From an uncultured bacterium (GTDB taxonomy: Bacteria; Krumholzibacteriota; Krumholzibacteriia; LZORAL124-64-63): a stretch of 64,000 bases of DNA. The position numbers and the translations under genes are program-made. The stretch is taken from NCBI GenBank assembly GCA_937910695.1, contig CALEMW010000009.1:16470-80469 (forward strand). Reading direction: 5' to 3'. Below the pieces are notes generated by a model that worked only from the letters and a program-made list of their open reading frames with translations, had not been told where the DNA came from and made no database searches. Shown here one piece after another: positions 24,988-32,416 of this stretch. Positions within the stretch are counted from its first letter, which is position 1. Each line of letters begins with the position of its first letter.

Positions 24988-25986
24988 TCATTCACCTTCG
25001 CATCGCAGCGTGCGTTCCATCAGGCCTCGCATCGCCGAACGCGGATCTTTGCCGGAGAATAGCACATCATGAACCTCTTGAGTAATAGGAAGTTCTATGG
25101 AGTGCTTCGCGCACAACTTCAAGGCGGCGCGGGTCATCACGGCGCCTTCGACGACCTGGACGGAATGGTCGAGCAGCGACTGGGGATCTTCTTGAGCCCT
25201 GGCGACCGCCTCGCCGAAATTACGGTTCCGCGAGTGGTGGCTGGTGCAGGTGGTGATCATGTCGCCGATGCCGGCCAGGCCATAGAAGGTGGCATGGTCC
25301 CCGCCGAGGGCCACGCCGAGTCGGGCCATTTCCGACAGGCCCCGGGTCATGACGGTGCCGCGCGTATTGTCGCCAAGTTCAAGGCCGTCGCATAAGCCGA
25401 CAGCGATGGCGATGACGTTCTTGAAGGCCGAGGCGATTTCCACGCCGACGGCGTCGTGATTCGTATAGACGCGGAAGGTGGAGCTGCTCAGGCGGGGTTG
25501 CCAGGAGTGCCAATCGGCGCCGCGGCCGGCCAGGACGACGGCCGTCGGCAGTCCCCGGACGACTTCTTCGGCGTGGCTCGGACCGAGCAGGACGCCTATC
25601 GGATGGTTGGCGCCGATTTCTTCTTCCAGGACCACGCTCAGACGCTTCAGGGTGCTCAGTTCCAGTCCCTTGCTCAAGCTGATCACCGGCACTCCGTCGG
25701 GAAGCCCGATGTCGTGAACTTGACGGGCGACGGCGCGGATGGCCTGGCTGGGCAGAATCATGAACACGGCGTCGGCACCGTCGAGAACAGTAGCGAGGTC
25801 GAGGGAAGCGGTCATGTTTGAGGGCAGGGCGAGATCGCCGAAGAAGGCGGGGTTGCGATGTTCGTCGGCGATGGCTCTGACCTGGGCTGCTTCGATGCCC
25901 CAAAGGGCGACCGACTCCCAGGAGCCGGCAAGGTGTCGCCCGAAGGCGGTTCCCCAACTCCCGGTGCCGAGGATTGCTGCTTTCAT
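24988..25986 (-). CDS. gpsA: Glycerol-3-phosphate dehydrogenase [NAD(P)+]
   Basis: Reduces dihydroxyacetone phosphate to sn-glycerol 3-phosphate for phospholipids. The 332-residue protein has the Rossmann GTGSWGTAFGRHLA, SLSKGLEL, GPSHAEEV, and the catalytic region ASAFKNVIAIAVGLCDGLELGDNTRG. Its start overlaps the plsY stop by 4 bp (ATGA). The product is the acyl acceptor used by PlsY, so the two genes form a metabolic pair. Confidence 0.97.
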   Translation of the reverse strand: MKAAILGTGSWGTAFGRHLAGSWESVALWGIEAAQVRAIADEHRNPAFFGDLALPSNMTASLDLATVLDGADAVFMILPSQAIRAVARQVHDIGLPDGVPVISLSKGLELSTLKRLSVVLEEEIGANHPIGVLLGPSHAEEVVRGLPTAVVLAGRGADWHSWQPRLSSSTFRVYTNHDAVGVEIASAFKNVIAIAVGLCDGLELGDNTRGTVMTRGLSEMARLGVALGGDHATFYGLAGIGDMITTCTSHHSRNRNFGEAVARAQEDPQSLLDHSVQVVEGAVMTRAALKLCAKHSIELPITQEVHDVLFSGKDPRSAMRGLMERTLRCEGE

Positions 25987-26642
25987 CGCGGGGTCTCCTC
26001 CCCTTCGCTCGCCAGCCGTTTCTCCGTACCGGCCTGGAGACGTTGGATGTTCGCACGATGGCGGATGATCACCCAGGCACAGACCACGAAGGTCACGATG
26101 GTGATGGTCTTGGAAAAATGTTCCGACTGGAGTTCGAAGAACAGGACTGCGAATGGCAGGACCGCCGCGGCGGCGATGCTCCCCAGCGAAACGATCTTCG
26201 TGACGCCAGCGATGATGCCGAAGATGCTCAGGGCGATCAGCAGCGGGAACGGCGCCAGCACGAAGTAGGCACCGGCGGTGGTGGCCACGCCCTTGCCGCC
26301 GTGGAAGTTCACGAACGGCGAGGCGGTATGTCCGATGGCCGCGAGCAAGCCGGCGATGATTCGCCAGATGTCCGCAGGCAGGTGGAGCGGCAGGATTTTC
26401 CCTTCGGGCCAGAGAGAGATGGCCAGCGTCATGATCAGCACGGCCGCCGCGCCCTTGGCCATGTCGAGCAAGAGCACCATGACTCCCCAGCCGGGGCCCA
26501 GAGTACGATAGACGTTGGTGGCGCCGAGATTGCCGCTGCCGTGTTCGCGCAGGTCGATGCCGCGGACTCGTCGGGCGACCACAAAGCTGAAGGGGATTGC
26601 TCCGAGAGCGTAGGCGAGAACGACGGCGATCCAGACGGTCAT
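25983..26642 (-). CDS. plsY: Acyl-phosphate:glycerol-3-phosphate acyltransferase
   Basis: Inner-membrane enzyme that acylates the sn-1 position of glycerol 3-phosphate using acyl phosphate. The 219-residue protein has about five TM helices, the active-site loops HGSGNLGATNVYRTLG and VNFHGGKGVATTAG, and an N terminus (VWIAVVLAYALGAIPFSFVV) typical of PlsY. A PlsX partner is not in the window. It sits between der (13 bp upstream) and gpsA (overlapping). Confidence 0.95.
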   Translation of the reverse strand: MTVWIAVVLAYALGAIPFSFVVARRVRGIDLREHGSGNLGATNVYRTLGPGWGVMVLLLDMAKGAAAVLIMTLAISLWPEGKILPLHLPADIWRIIAGLLAAIGHTASPFVNFHGGKGVATTAGAYFVLAPFPLLIALSIFGIIAGVTKIVSLGSIAAAAVLPFAVLFFELQSEHFSKTITIVTFVVCAWVIIRHRANIQRLQAGTEKRLASEGEETPR

Positions 26643-26655
26643 CGGGGTACCTCGG

Positions 26656-27966
26656 TCAATGGGCCTTGGTCTTCACGAAGATCCGGGTGCCGACGAAGCC
26701 GTACTCCTCGCGGATCTTGTTGTTCAGGTAGCGCAGGTAGCTGCGGTCGAAAAACTTCGGGTTGTTCACCGACAGGATGATGGCCGGAGGTGAGGTTTCG
26801 GCCTGGGTTGCGTAATAGATCTTGCCGGTGCCGCCTCCGTGGAAGCGGGGCTGCTGGTGCCGGGTGATGCGTTCGATGAAATCGTTGATTTCGCGGGTTT
26901 CGATACGCTTGGCCCGCTCCTCGTGCACCTGCCAGACCAGCTCGAGAATCTTGCCGCTACGCTGACGGGTCAGGGCCGACATCGTGAACCAGGGGGCGTA
27001 GGTAAGAAACGGCACTTCCTTGCAGAAGTTCTCCCAGACGCCGAGGTGGGTCGTGTGATCCTTCTCGACCAGGTCCCATTTGTTGAAGGCCACGATCACG
27101 CCCTTGCCCTGGTCATGGATCAGCGAGGCGATCTTCGCGTCCTGGGTGACCGAGCCTTCGCTGGCGTCGACCACCAGTACGGCCACGTCGCATTGTTCGA
27201 TGGCCTTGGTCGTGCGCATGTTGCAGAAGGCCTCGACGGCCTCGGTGACTTTCGATTTGCGGCGCAGACCGGCGGTGTCGATCAGACGCAGGGTTTGGCC
27301 GTGCCACTGGAGGTCGGTGTGCAGAGCGTCGCGTGTGGTGCCGGCGATGTCGCTGACCAGGGCGTCCTTGCGGCCGGTCAGCAGGTTCAGGACGCTGGAC
27401 TTGCCCACGTTCGGTCGGCCGATGATGGCGATCTTGCAGTCGCAGGGCTGCTCCACTTCGGCCTCTGGAAAGCCCTCGACGATGAGGTCCAGCAGGTCGC
27501 CGATGTTCTGTCCGTGCAGGGCGCTGATCGGGTAGGGCGTGCCGAGTCCGAGGGAGTAGAAGTCGTGCACCGTGTACTGCTGGTGCTCCTTTTCTACCTT
27601 GTTCACTGCGAGCACGACGGGCTTGCCGCTGCGACGCAGGTCGCGGGCGATGGCGTCGTCCCAGGTCGACAGGCCGCCGGAGCCGTCGACGAGGAATACC
27701 ACCAAATCCGCTTCGGCGATGGACTCGCGGGCGATCTGGGTGACCACGGCGTCGAACTGCGAGACTTCCTCGCCGAAGGGCACGATGCCTCCGGTGTCGA
27801 AGAGGATGAAGGGGTGGCCGGCCCAGTCGGTGAGTTCGACGATGCGGTCGCGCGTCACGCCAGCCGTTTCGTGAACCACGGAACGGCGTTCGCCGATGAT
27901 GCGATTGAACAACGTGGACTTGCCGACGTTGGGGCGGCCCACGATGGCCACGGTCCGAGTGGACAC
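26656..27966 (-). CDS. der: GTPase Der (EngA), ribosome assembly
   Basis: A double GTPase needed for 50S subunit maturation. The 436-residue protein has two G domains. The first shows GRPNVGKSTLFN, DTGG and NKVE; the second shows GRPNVGKSSVLN, DTAG and NKWD. A C-terminal KH-like domain ends in VGTRIFVKTKAH. The frame reaches a TTG at 27999, but the GTG at 27966 follows AGAGGA and gives the standard start VSTRTVAIVGRPNVG, so it is preferred. Confidence 0.96.
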   Translation of the reverse strand: MSTRTVAIVGRPNVGKSTLFNRIIGERRSVVHETAGVTRDRIVELTDWAGHPFILFDTGGIVPFGEEVSQFDAVVTQIARESIAEADLVVFLVDGSGGLSTWDDAIARDLRRSGKPVVLAVNKVEKEHQQYTVHDFYSLGLGTPYPISALHGQNIGDLLDLIVEGFPEAEVEQPCDCKIAIIGRPNVGKSSVLNLLTGRKDALVSDIAGTTRDALHTDLQWHGQTLRLIDTAGLRRKSKVTEAVEAFCNMRTTKAIEQCDVAVLVVDASEGSVTQDAKIASLIHDQGKGVIVAFNKWDLVEKDHTTHLGVWENFCKEVPFLTYAPWFTMSALTRQRSGKILELVWQVHEERAKRIETREINDFIERITRHQQPRFHGGGTGKIYYATQAETSPPAIILSVNNPKFFDRSYLRYLNNKIREEYGFVGTRIFVKTKAH

Positions 27967-28049
27967 GGCTGGATCCTCTGCTTGAGTGAAGGTCGGCAAA
28001 CGGTTGTGATGGCGTTTGTTGGCGGCCTGACCGATGCCAGGGGCAGAAC

Positions 28050-29351
28050 CTAGCCGATGGCGCGCCAGAAGTCAATGAAGGTGTCTTCTTCACCGATATG
28101 CACGCGGTGCGGAATGTCGGCGGCGACGGTCTCGAGGGTCATGTCGTCGAGGGTCACGCCGTCGCTGTTGAACATGCGGGGCGAGAGGATCACGTCCCGG
28201 GGCGAGTCGGCTGGCAACGCCAGCAGGGCCCGGCGGACGTCTCCCCCGCTGAGAAGTCCGGCCACCGTCACGGTGTCGCCGTAGAAGGTGTTTTCAACGC
28301 CCACGACCTCGATCGGAGGCAGGTCGGGGCCGCGCAGCACGTCGTCGAAGCGCTGGTCGAAGGCGAGCTTGCCCATGGGGCCGGTCAGGATCGTCAGGGG
28401 TGCTGTGGGCAGGGTGCAGTCGCTGCGGGCGGCGTTCAGGTCGTCGGACCAGGCGTCGCGCAGCATGGGGGTCACGCCGATGCCGTTGTCCACCTGGGCG
28501 AACTCACCGTACAGCTCCAAGGCCGGGAAGGGGCGATCGGCCAGCAGGTAGAATTCGTCGCTGAGGTGGGCGAAGGCGACCCCGATGTCGTCGAGGAGCT
28601 CCAGCTGCAGGCCGTGGACCAGATCGATGGTGGCACCGGCAATGTCTGCAGTGACCGGCTCGAGCTTCGTGAGCCCGCCGCGGTGCGCCGATAGTCCCAC
28701 CGGGACGATCGCCAGGGTCTCGATGCCGGGATGGAGGTCGGCGAGGTCGCGGATGGAGCGTTCGAGGACGGCGCCGTCGTTCCAACCGGGACACAGCACG
28801 ATCTGGGCGTGGACGGTGATGCCGCCGGCGGTGATCTGGCGCAGCAGGGCGAGCACGTCGATGCGTTTCTTGATGCCGAGCATGCGGGTGCGCACGTCGA
28901 TGTCGGTGGCGTGGACCGACACGTACAGCGGCGTCATCTTCTGCTCGATGATCCGTGCTACTCCCCGTCGGCCCATCGACGTCAGAGTGATGTAGTTGCC
29001 GTAGAGGAAGCTGAGACGGTAGTCCTCGTCCTTCACGTAGATGCTCGGGCGCATGCCCTCGGGGTTCTGGTCGATGAAGCAGAACACGCAGTCGCAGGCG
29101 CAGGTCTTGAACTCCATGGCCGCGAAGCAGGACATGACCTGGTCGAGGGCGTAGGGCTCCAGCTTCAGGGAGCACTCCTGGTCGTCGGCGCGGCGGATGG
29201 TGAGGTCCATGGTCGTGCCGCGGGGCATGTAGTAGTAGAGGTCCAGCATGTCTTCGACAGGACGGCCGTCGACGGCGGTCACGGTGTCGCCCTCGCGCCA
29301 TTCGTGGAGGCGGTTCAAGGGTGTCGGGAAAGGTTGGATCAGCTGGATCAA
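28050..29351 (-). CDS. DUF512-family radical SAM protein with N-terminal PDZ-like domain
   Basis: A 433-residue protein of the DUF512/COG1625 type. A PDZ-like segment comes first (EWREGDTVTAVDGRPVEDMLDLYYY). The radical-SAM cluster motif is Cx3Cx2C in TCACDCVFCFIDQNPEG, and DUF512 occupies the C-terminal half (LSDEFYLLADRPFPALELYGEFAQVDNGIG). The function of the family is not established. The TTG at 29351 follows GGAGG at 5 nt; the frame extends to 29402 without a better site. This gene is downstream of tRNA-Gly and upstream of der. Confidence 0.85.
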   Translation of the reverse strand: MIQLIQPFPTPLNRLHEWREGDTVTAVDGRPVEDMLDLYYYMPRGTTMDLTIRRADDQECSLKLEPYALDQVMSCFAAMEFKTCACDCVFCFIDQNPEGMRPSIYVKDEDYRLSFLYGNYITLTSMGRRGVARIIEQKMTPLYVSVHATDIDVRTRMLGIKKRIDVLALLRQITAGGITVHAQIVLCPGWNDGAVLERSIRDLADLHPGIETLAIVPVGLSAHRGGLTKLEPVTADIAGATIDLVHGLQLELLDDIGVAFAHLSDEFYLLADRPFPALELYGEFAQVDNGIGVTPMLRDAWSDDLNAARSDCTLPTAPLTILTGPMGKLAFDQRFDDVLRGPDLPPIEVVGVENTFYGDTVTVAGLLSGGDVRRALLALPADSPRDVILSPRMFNSDGVTLDDMTLETVAADIPHRVHIGEEDTFIDFWRAIG

Positions 29352-29418
29352 AAGGTCGCCTCCGGTCACGGGTTGACGACAGGATAACCCCGTCGATCGC
29401 ACGTCACCACGAAAAGAG

Positions 29419-29442
29419 AAAGGACCGCCGCGGCGGTCCTTT
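29419..29442 (-). terminator. Rho-independent terminator after tRNA-Gly
   Basis: A 10-bp stem, AAAGGACCGC with GCGGTCCTTT, has the loop CGCG and is followed on the - strand by TCTCTTTTC. It lies 8 bp past the tRNA 3' end. Confidence 0.8.
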
Positions 29443-29450
29443 CCGGAAAC

Positions 29451-29526
29451 TGGAGCGGGCTACGAGACTCGAACTCGCGACAACCAGCTTGGGAAGCTGG
29501 AGCTCTACCAGCTGAGCTAAGCCCGC
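29451..29526 (-). tRNA. tRNA-Gly (anticodon CCC, reads GGG)
   Basis: The 76-nt sequence folds as a tRNA with acceptor stem GCGGGCT/AGCCCGC. The anticodon stem CCAGC/GCTGG encloses the loop TTCCCAA, giving CCC, and the T loop is within GAGTTCGAGTCTC. The discriminator is T and CCA is encoded. Confidence 0.97.
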
Positions 29527-29538
29527 TCAGCGAGGCTC

Positions 29539-29567
29539 AAGGTATCCCGACGTCCTGTCCGTGTCAA
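29539..29567 (-). promoter_or_regulatory. Sigma-70-type promoter for tRNA-Gly, overlapping the miaA stop codon
   Basis: On the - strand a perfect TTGACA (29567-29562) is followed after 17 bp by TACCTT (29544-29539), about 12 bp before the mature tRNA. The TGA inside the -35 box is the miaA stop codon. Confidence 0.6.
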
Positions 29568-30496
29568 GCCGGCGCGGCGGTATCGAGCAGGCGGCGCAGA
29601 GCTTCAGCGACGGCTGGATCGTCGGGAACGCCTTCGGCGACCCGCGGCCGGGGGCGGAACCAGGTACGCTGGCGTTTGGCGAATTGGGTCGTGCGCAGAA
29701 CGATCTCGTCGCGGGCTTCGTCGAGCCTGCTCTCCCCTGCAAGATGGCGCACGAGTTCCCGGTAACCCAGGGTGGCCATGCCTGGAGCGTCAGGACCGTG
29801 CAGCTCAAGATTGCGGCTTGTTTCCTCGATCCACCCGGCTTTGAGCATGGCAGCGGTACGGCGGGCAATGCGGTCGCGCAGGTCGTCGCGGTCGCGGGTC
29901 AGCAGGATGGTCGGGAACTGCAGGCCGGCGGCCGGATCCGGAACGTGGGCGGCAAGATGCTCGGTCATGGAGCGGCCGGTGAGTTGGAGGATCTCCAGGG
30001 CGCGCTGGCTTCGGTAGCGGTCGCCGGCGGGGATGCGCTCATGGGAGTCGGGGTCTCCGTCGGCGAGTCGGGTGCGTATCTCGTCAATGGTCAGGGGATC
30101 GAGTTCGCTGCGGACGGCTTCGAGGTCGGGACCGTCTTCTGGAATCGGCAGCAGTCCCTCCTGCAGGACTTGGAGATACATGCCGGTGCCCCCCGTCAAC
30201 AGAGGCACACCGCCGCGGGCGCGGATCTCGGCGTGGATCCTCATGAAATCATCCCGGAAGCGACGGGCGGAATACCGTTGAGATGGGGACAGAAAATCCA
30301 CGAGATGATGGGGGCAGGTCTCCAGTTCCAGTTCGGTCGGCTGAGCGGTGCCGATGCGCAGGCCTTGGTAGACCTGTCGGCTGTCGAGGGAGATCACCTC
30401 GAGAGGGTAGTCGCGGGCGAGGGCGAGAACCAGACCGGTCTTCCCCACGGCGGTGGGCCCGACCACCGCGGGGCAGATGCCGGTAGGGCCGTTCAT
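29564..30496 (-). CDS. miaA: tRNA dimethylallyltransferase
   Basis: Adds dimethylallyl to N6 of A37 in tRNAs reading UNN codons, the substrate for MiaB, which is also in this window. The 310-residue protein has the P-loop VVGPTAVGKTGLVLALA, the substrate motif SLDSRQVYQGLRIGTAQP, HHLVDFL and TGGTGMYLQ, and the C-terminal FAKRQRTWFR. It starts 1 bp after the mutL stop; the mutL-miaA pairing is widely conserved. Confidence 0.96.
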   Translation of the reverse strand: MNGPTGICPAVVGPTAVGKTGLVLALARDYPLEVISLDSRQVYQGLRIGTAQPTELELETCPHHLVDFLSPSQRYSARRFRDDFMRIHAEIRARGGVPLLTGGTGMYLQVLQEGLLPIPEDGPDLEAVRSELDPLTIDEIRTRLADGDPDSHERIPAGDRYRSQRALEILQLTGRSMTEHLAAHVPDPAAGLQFPTILLTRDRDDLRDRIARRTAAMLKAGWIEETSRNLELHGPDAPGMATLGYRELVRHLAGESRLDEARDEIVLRTTQFAKRQRTWFRPRPRVAEGVPDDPAVAEALRRLLDTAAPA

Positions 30497-30497
30497 C

Positions 30498-32330
30498 TCA
30501 GCGGCGTCCGAAACGTTTTTCCAATTCCTCGAGGGAGAACTGGATGAGGGTGGGGCGGCCGTGTGGGCATGACAGGGGCACGTCGGTGGCGAAGAGGCGG
30601 TCGACGAGGTTCTGCATTTCGGGCACGGTCATCAGGGCGCCGGCCCTGACTGCGCCGTGACAGGCGAAGCTGGCCACCAGATCGTCGGTGTCGGCATTGG
30701 CGCCGCGGTTGCCCTCCCCCAGATCTTCAAGCATGTCGACCAGGAGCCGCCCTTCGTTCCAGTTGCGCAGCGAAGAAGGGATGCCCTGGACCAGGATCGA
30801 CCGGCCACCGAAGGGTTGGATGCCAAATCCCAGTTTTCCGAGACGGTCGGCGTGCTCCTGGTAGGCCTGCACCTGCAAGGGTGTCAGTTCCAGGTGAACG
30901 GGGAACAACAGCTGCTGGACCGGCAGTCGGAAGGCGCCGTCGTCGAGGGATTTCTTGGCCTCGTTGTAGAGGATCCGCTCGTGGCTGTTGTGCTGATCGA
31001 TGATCACCAGACCGCCCTTGGTCTGGGTGCAGATGTAAGTACGATGGAGCTGCCAGAACGGCGCCGAGCGGGAGACGCCGGCAGGGGATTCGTCGAGCGT
31101 GCCGGAAGAGCGGATCGGTTGGTCGTCAGGATCGGCCAGCGGGGCGACACCGCCGGCGAAGAGGCTGGTTTGTCCCGACCGCTGGTCGAGACGGCCGTCG
31201 GCGCCGGGATCCATGAACTGGCGGCGGAGATAGTCCTCTTGGGCCCGGGCGATGCTTTCGAGCGGTCCTGTGGCTGCGGGATCCGTCGTGTCGGTGGTGT
31301 CGGGGTGCACATGGAAGTGGTCGTGCCCCTGAAGGTCGAGTCCTTCGCGCAGTGCGCGGTGGATCAGGGAGAAGACGGAGCGTTCGAGCAGCAGACGGAC
31401 TTCGGATTTGGCGGGATGCACGTTCACATCCACCTCGCCGAGTGGGACCTGGAGAAAGAGGATCACCACGGGATGTCGCCCAGCAGGAATGACCTCCCGA
31501 TAGGCCTGGAAGATGGCCTGGCTCAGGGCGGCGTTTCTGATGGGGCGGCGGTTGATGTAGAGGAACTGCTGGCTGCGAGTGTTGCGCGTGTAGGTGGGAC
31601 GAGAAGCGAGTCCTCCTACGGAGATGCCCCCCTCCTCCAAGGAGAAGCGGGCAAGATGTTCGGCGACCGGTGAGCCCAGGATGTCGCGGGCGCGCCCGGT
31701 CAGGGAGTCGGCAGGCATGAGGTCGACGACCGTCTGCCCGTCGACGTCCAGGGTCCAGCGGACCTCGGGGTAGGCCATGGCGATGGCGTTGACCGTCGAG
31801 GTGATGGCCTTCTTCTCCGACATGGACGACTTGAGGTATTTGCGCCTGGCGGGGGTGTTGAAGAAGAGGTCTTCGACCGTGATGGTCGTGCCGCGGTTGC
31901 GAGCCGCGGGTTCACGACGTTCGGTGACGCTGCCGCTGACGCGGATCAAGCCGCCGACTTCCTCTTCTTCCACTCGCGACAGCACGGTGCAGCGGCTCAC
32001 CGAGGCGATGCTGGCCATGGCCTCGCCGCGAAATCCGAACGACGCCACATCCATGATGTCGGCGGCGGAGATGATCTTACTCGTGGCGTGACGCTCAACG
32101 ACCAGAGGCAGTTCTCGGTACGCGATGCCGTGACCGTTGTCCTCCACGATGATCGAAGCCGCACCACCGTCGGTCACGCTGATGCGGATGGAGGTCGCAC
32201 CGGCATCGAGAGCATTCTCCACAAGCTCCTTCACCACCGAGGCGGGACGCTCGATGACCTCGCCGGCGGCGATTCGGTCCACCGAGGCGCTGTCGAGGAT
32301 GCGGATTGGCTGACGGGTCTGAGCGGACAT
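30498..32330 (-). CDS. mutL: DNA mismatch repair protein MutL
   Basis: The ATPase and probable nicking subunit of mismatch repair. The 610-residue protein has the GHKL motifs VKELVENALDAGA, DNGHGI, TSKI and GFRGEAMASIASVS in the N-terminal half and NVHPAKSEVRL in the transducer domain. The C-terminal domain has ACHGAVRAG and CPHGRPT, features of endonuclease-type MutL. The metal motif usually written DQHAx2Ex4E reads DQHNSHERILYNE, with the last Glu displaced by one. The ATG at 32330 follows GGGAG; the frame extends to 32393. No mutH is seen. Confidence 0.95.
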   Translation of the reverse strand: MSAQTRQPIRILDSASVDRIAAGEVIERPASVVKELVENALDAGATSIRISVTDGGAASIIVEDNGHGIAYRELPLVVERHATSKIISAADIMDVASFGFRGEAMASIASVSRCTVLSRVEEEEVGGLIRVSGSVTERREPAARNRGTTITVEDLFFNTPARRKYLKSSMSEKKAITSTVNAIAMAYPEVRWTLDVDGQTVVDLMPADSLTGRARDILGSPVAEHLARFSLEEGGISVGGLASRPTYTRNTRSQQFLYINRRPIRNAALSQAIFQAYREVIPAGRHPVVILFLQVPLGEVDVNVHPAKSEVRLLLERSVFSLIHRALREGLDLQGHDHFHVHPDTTDTTDPAATGPLESIARAQEDYLRRQFMDPGADGRLDQRSGQTSLFAGGVAPLADPDDQPIRSSGTLDESPAGVSRSAPFWQLHRTYICTQTKGGLVIIDQHNSHERILYNEAKKSLDDGAFRLPVQQLLFPVHLELTPLQVQAYQEHADRLGKLGFGIQPFGGRSILVQGIPSSLRNWNEGRLLVDMLEDLGEGNRGANADTDDLVASFACHGAVRAGALMTVPEMQNLVDRLFATDVPLSCPHGRPTLIQFSLEELEKRFGRR

Positions 32331-32416
32331 GGTGCTCCCGTTGGTGAGGCGTCGTGACCGACAAAGATATACGTACGCCGCCGGAGGCGTCAACGGGTGA
32401 GCACGTTTGACGGGAT

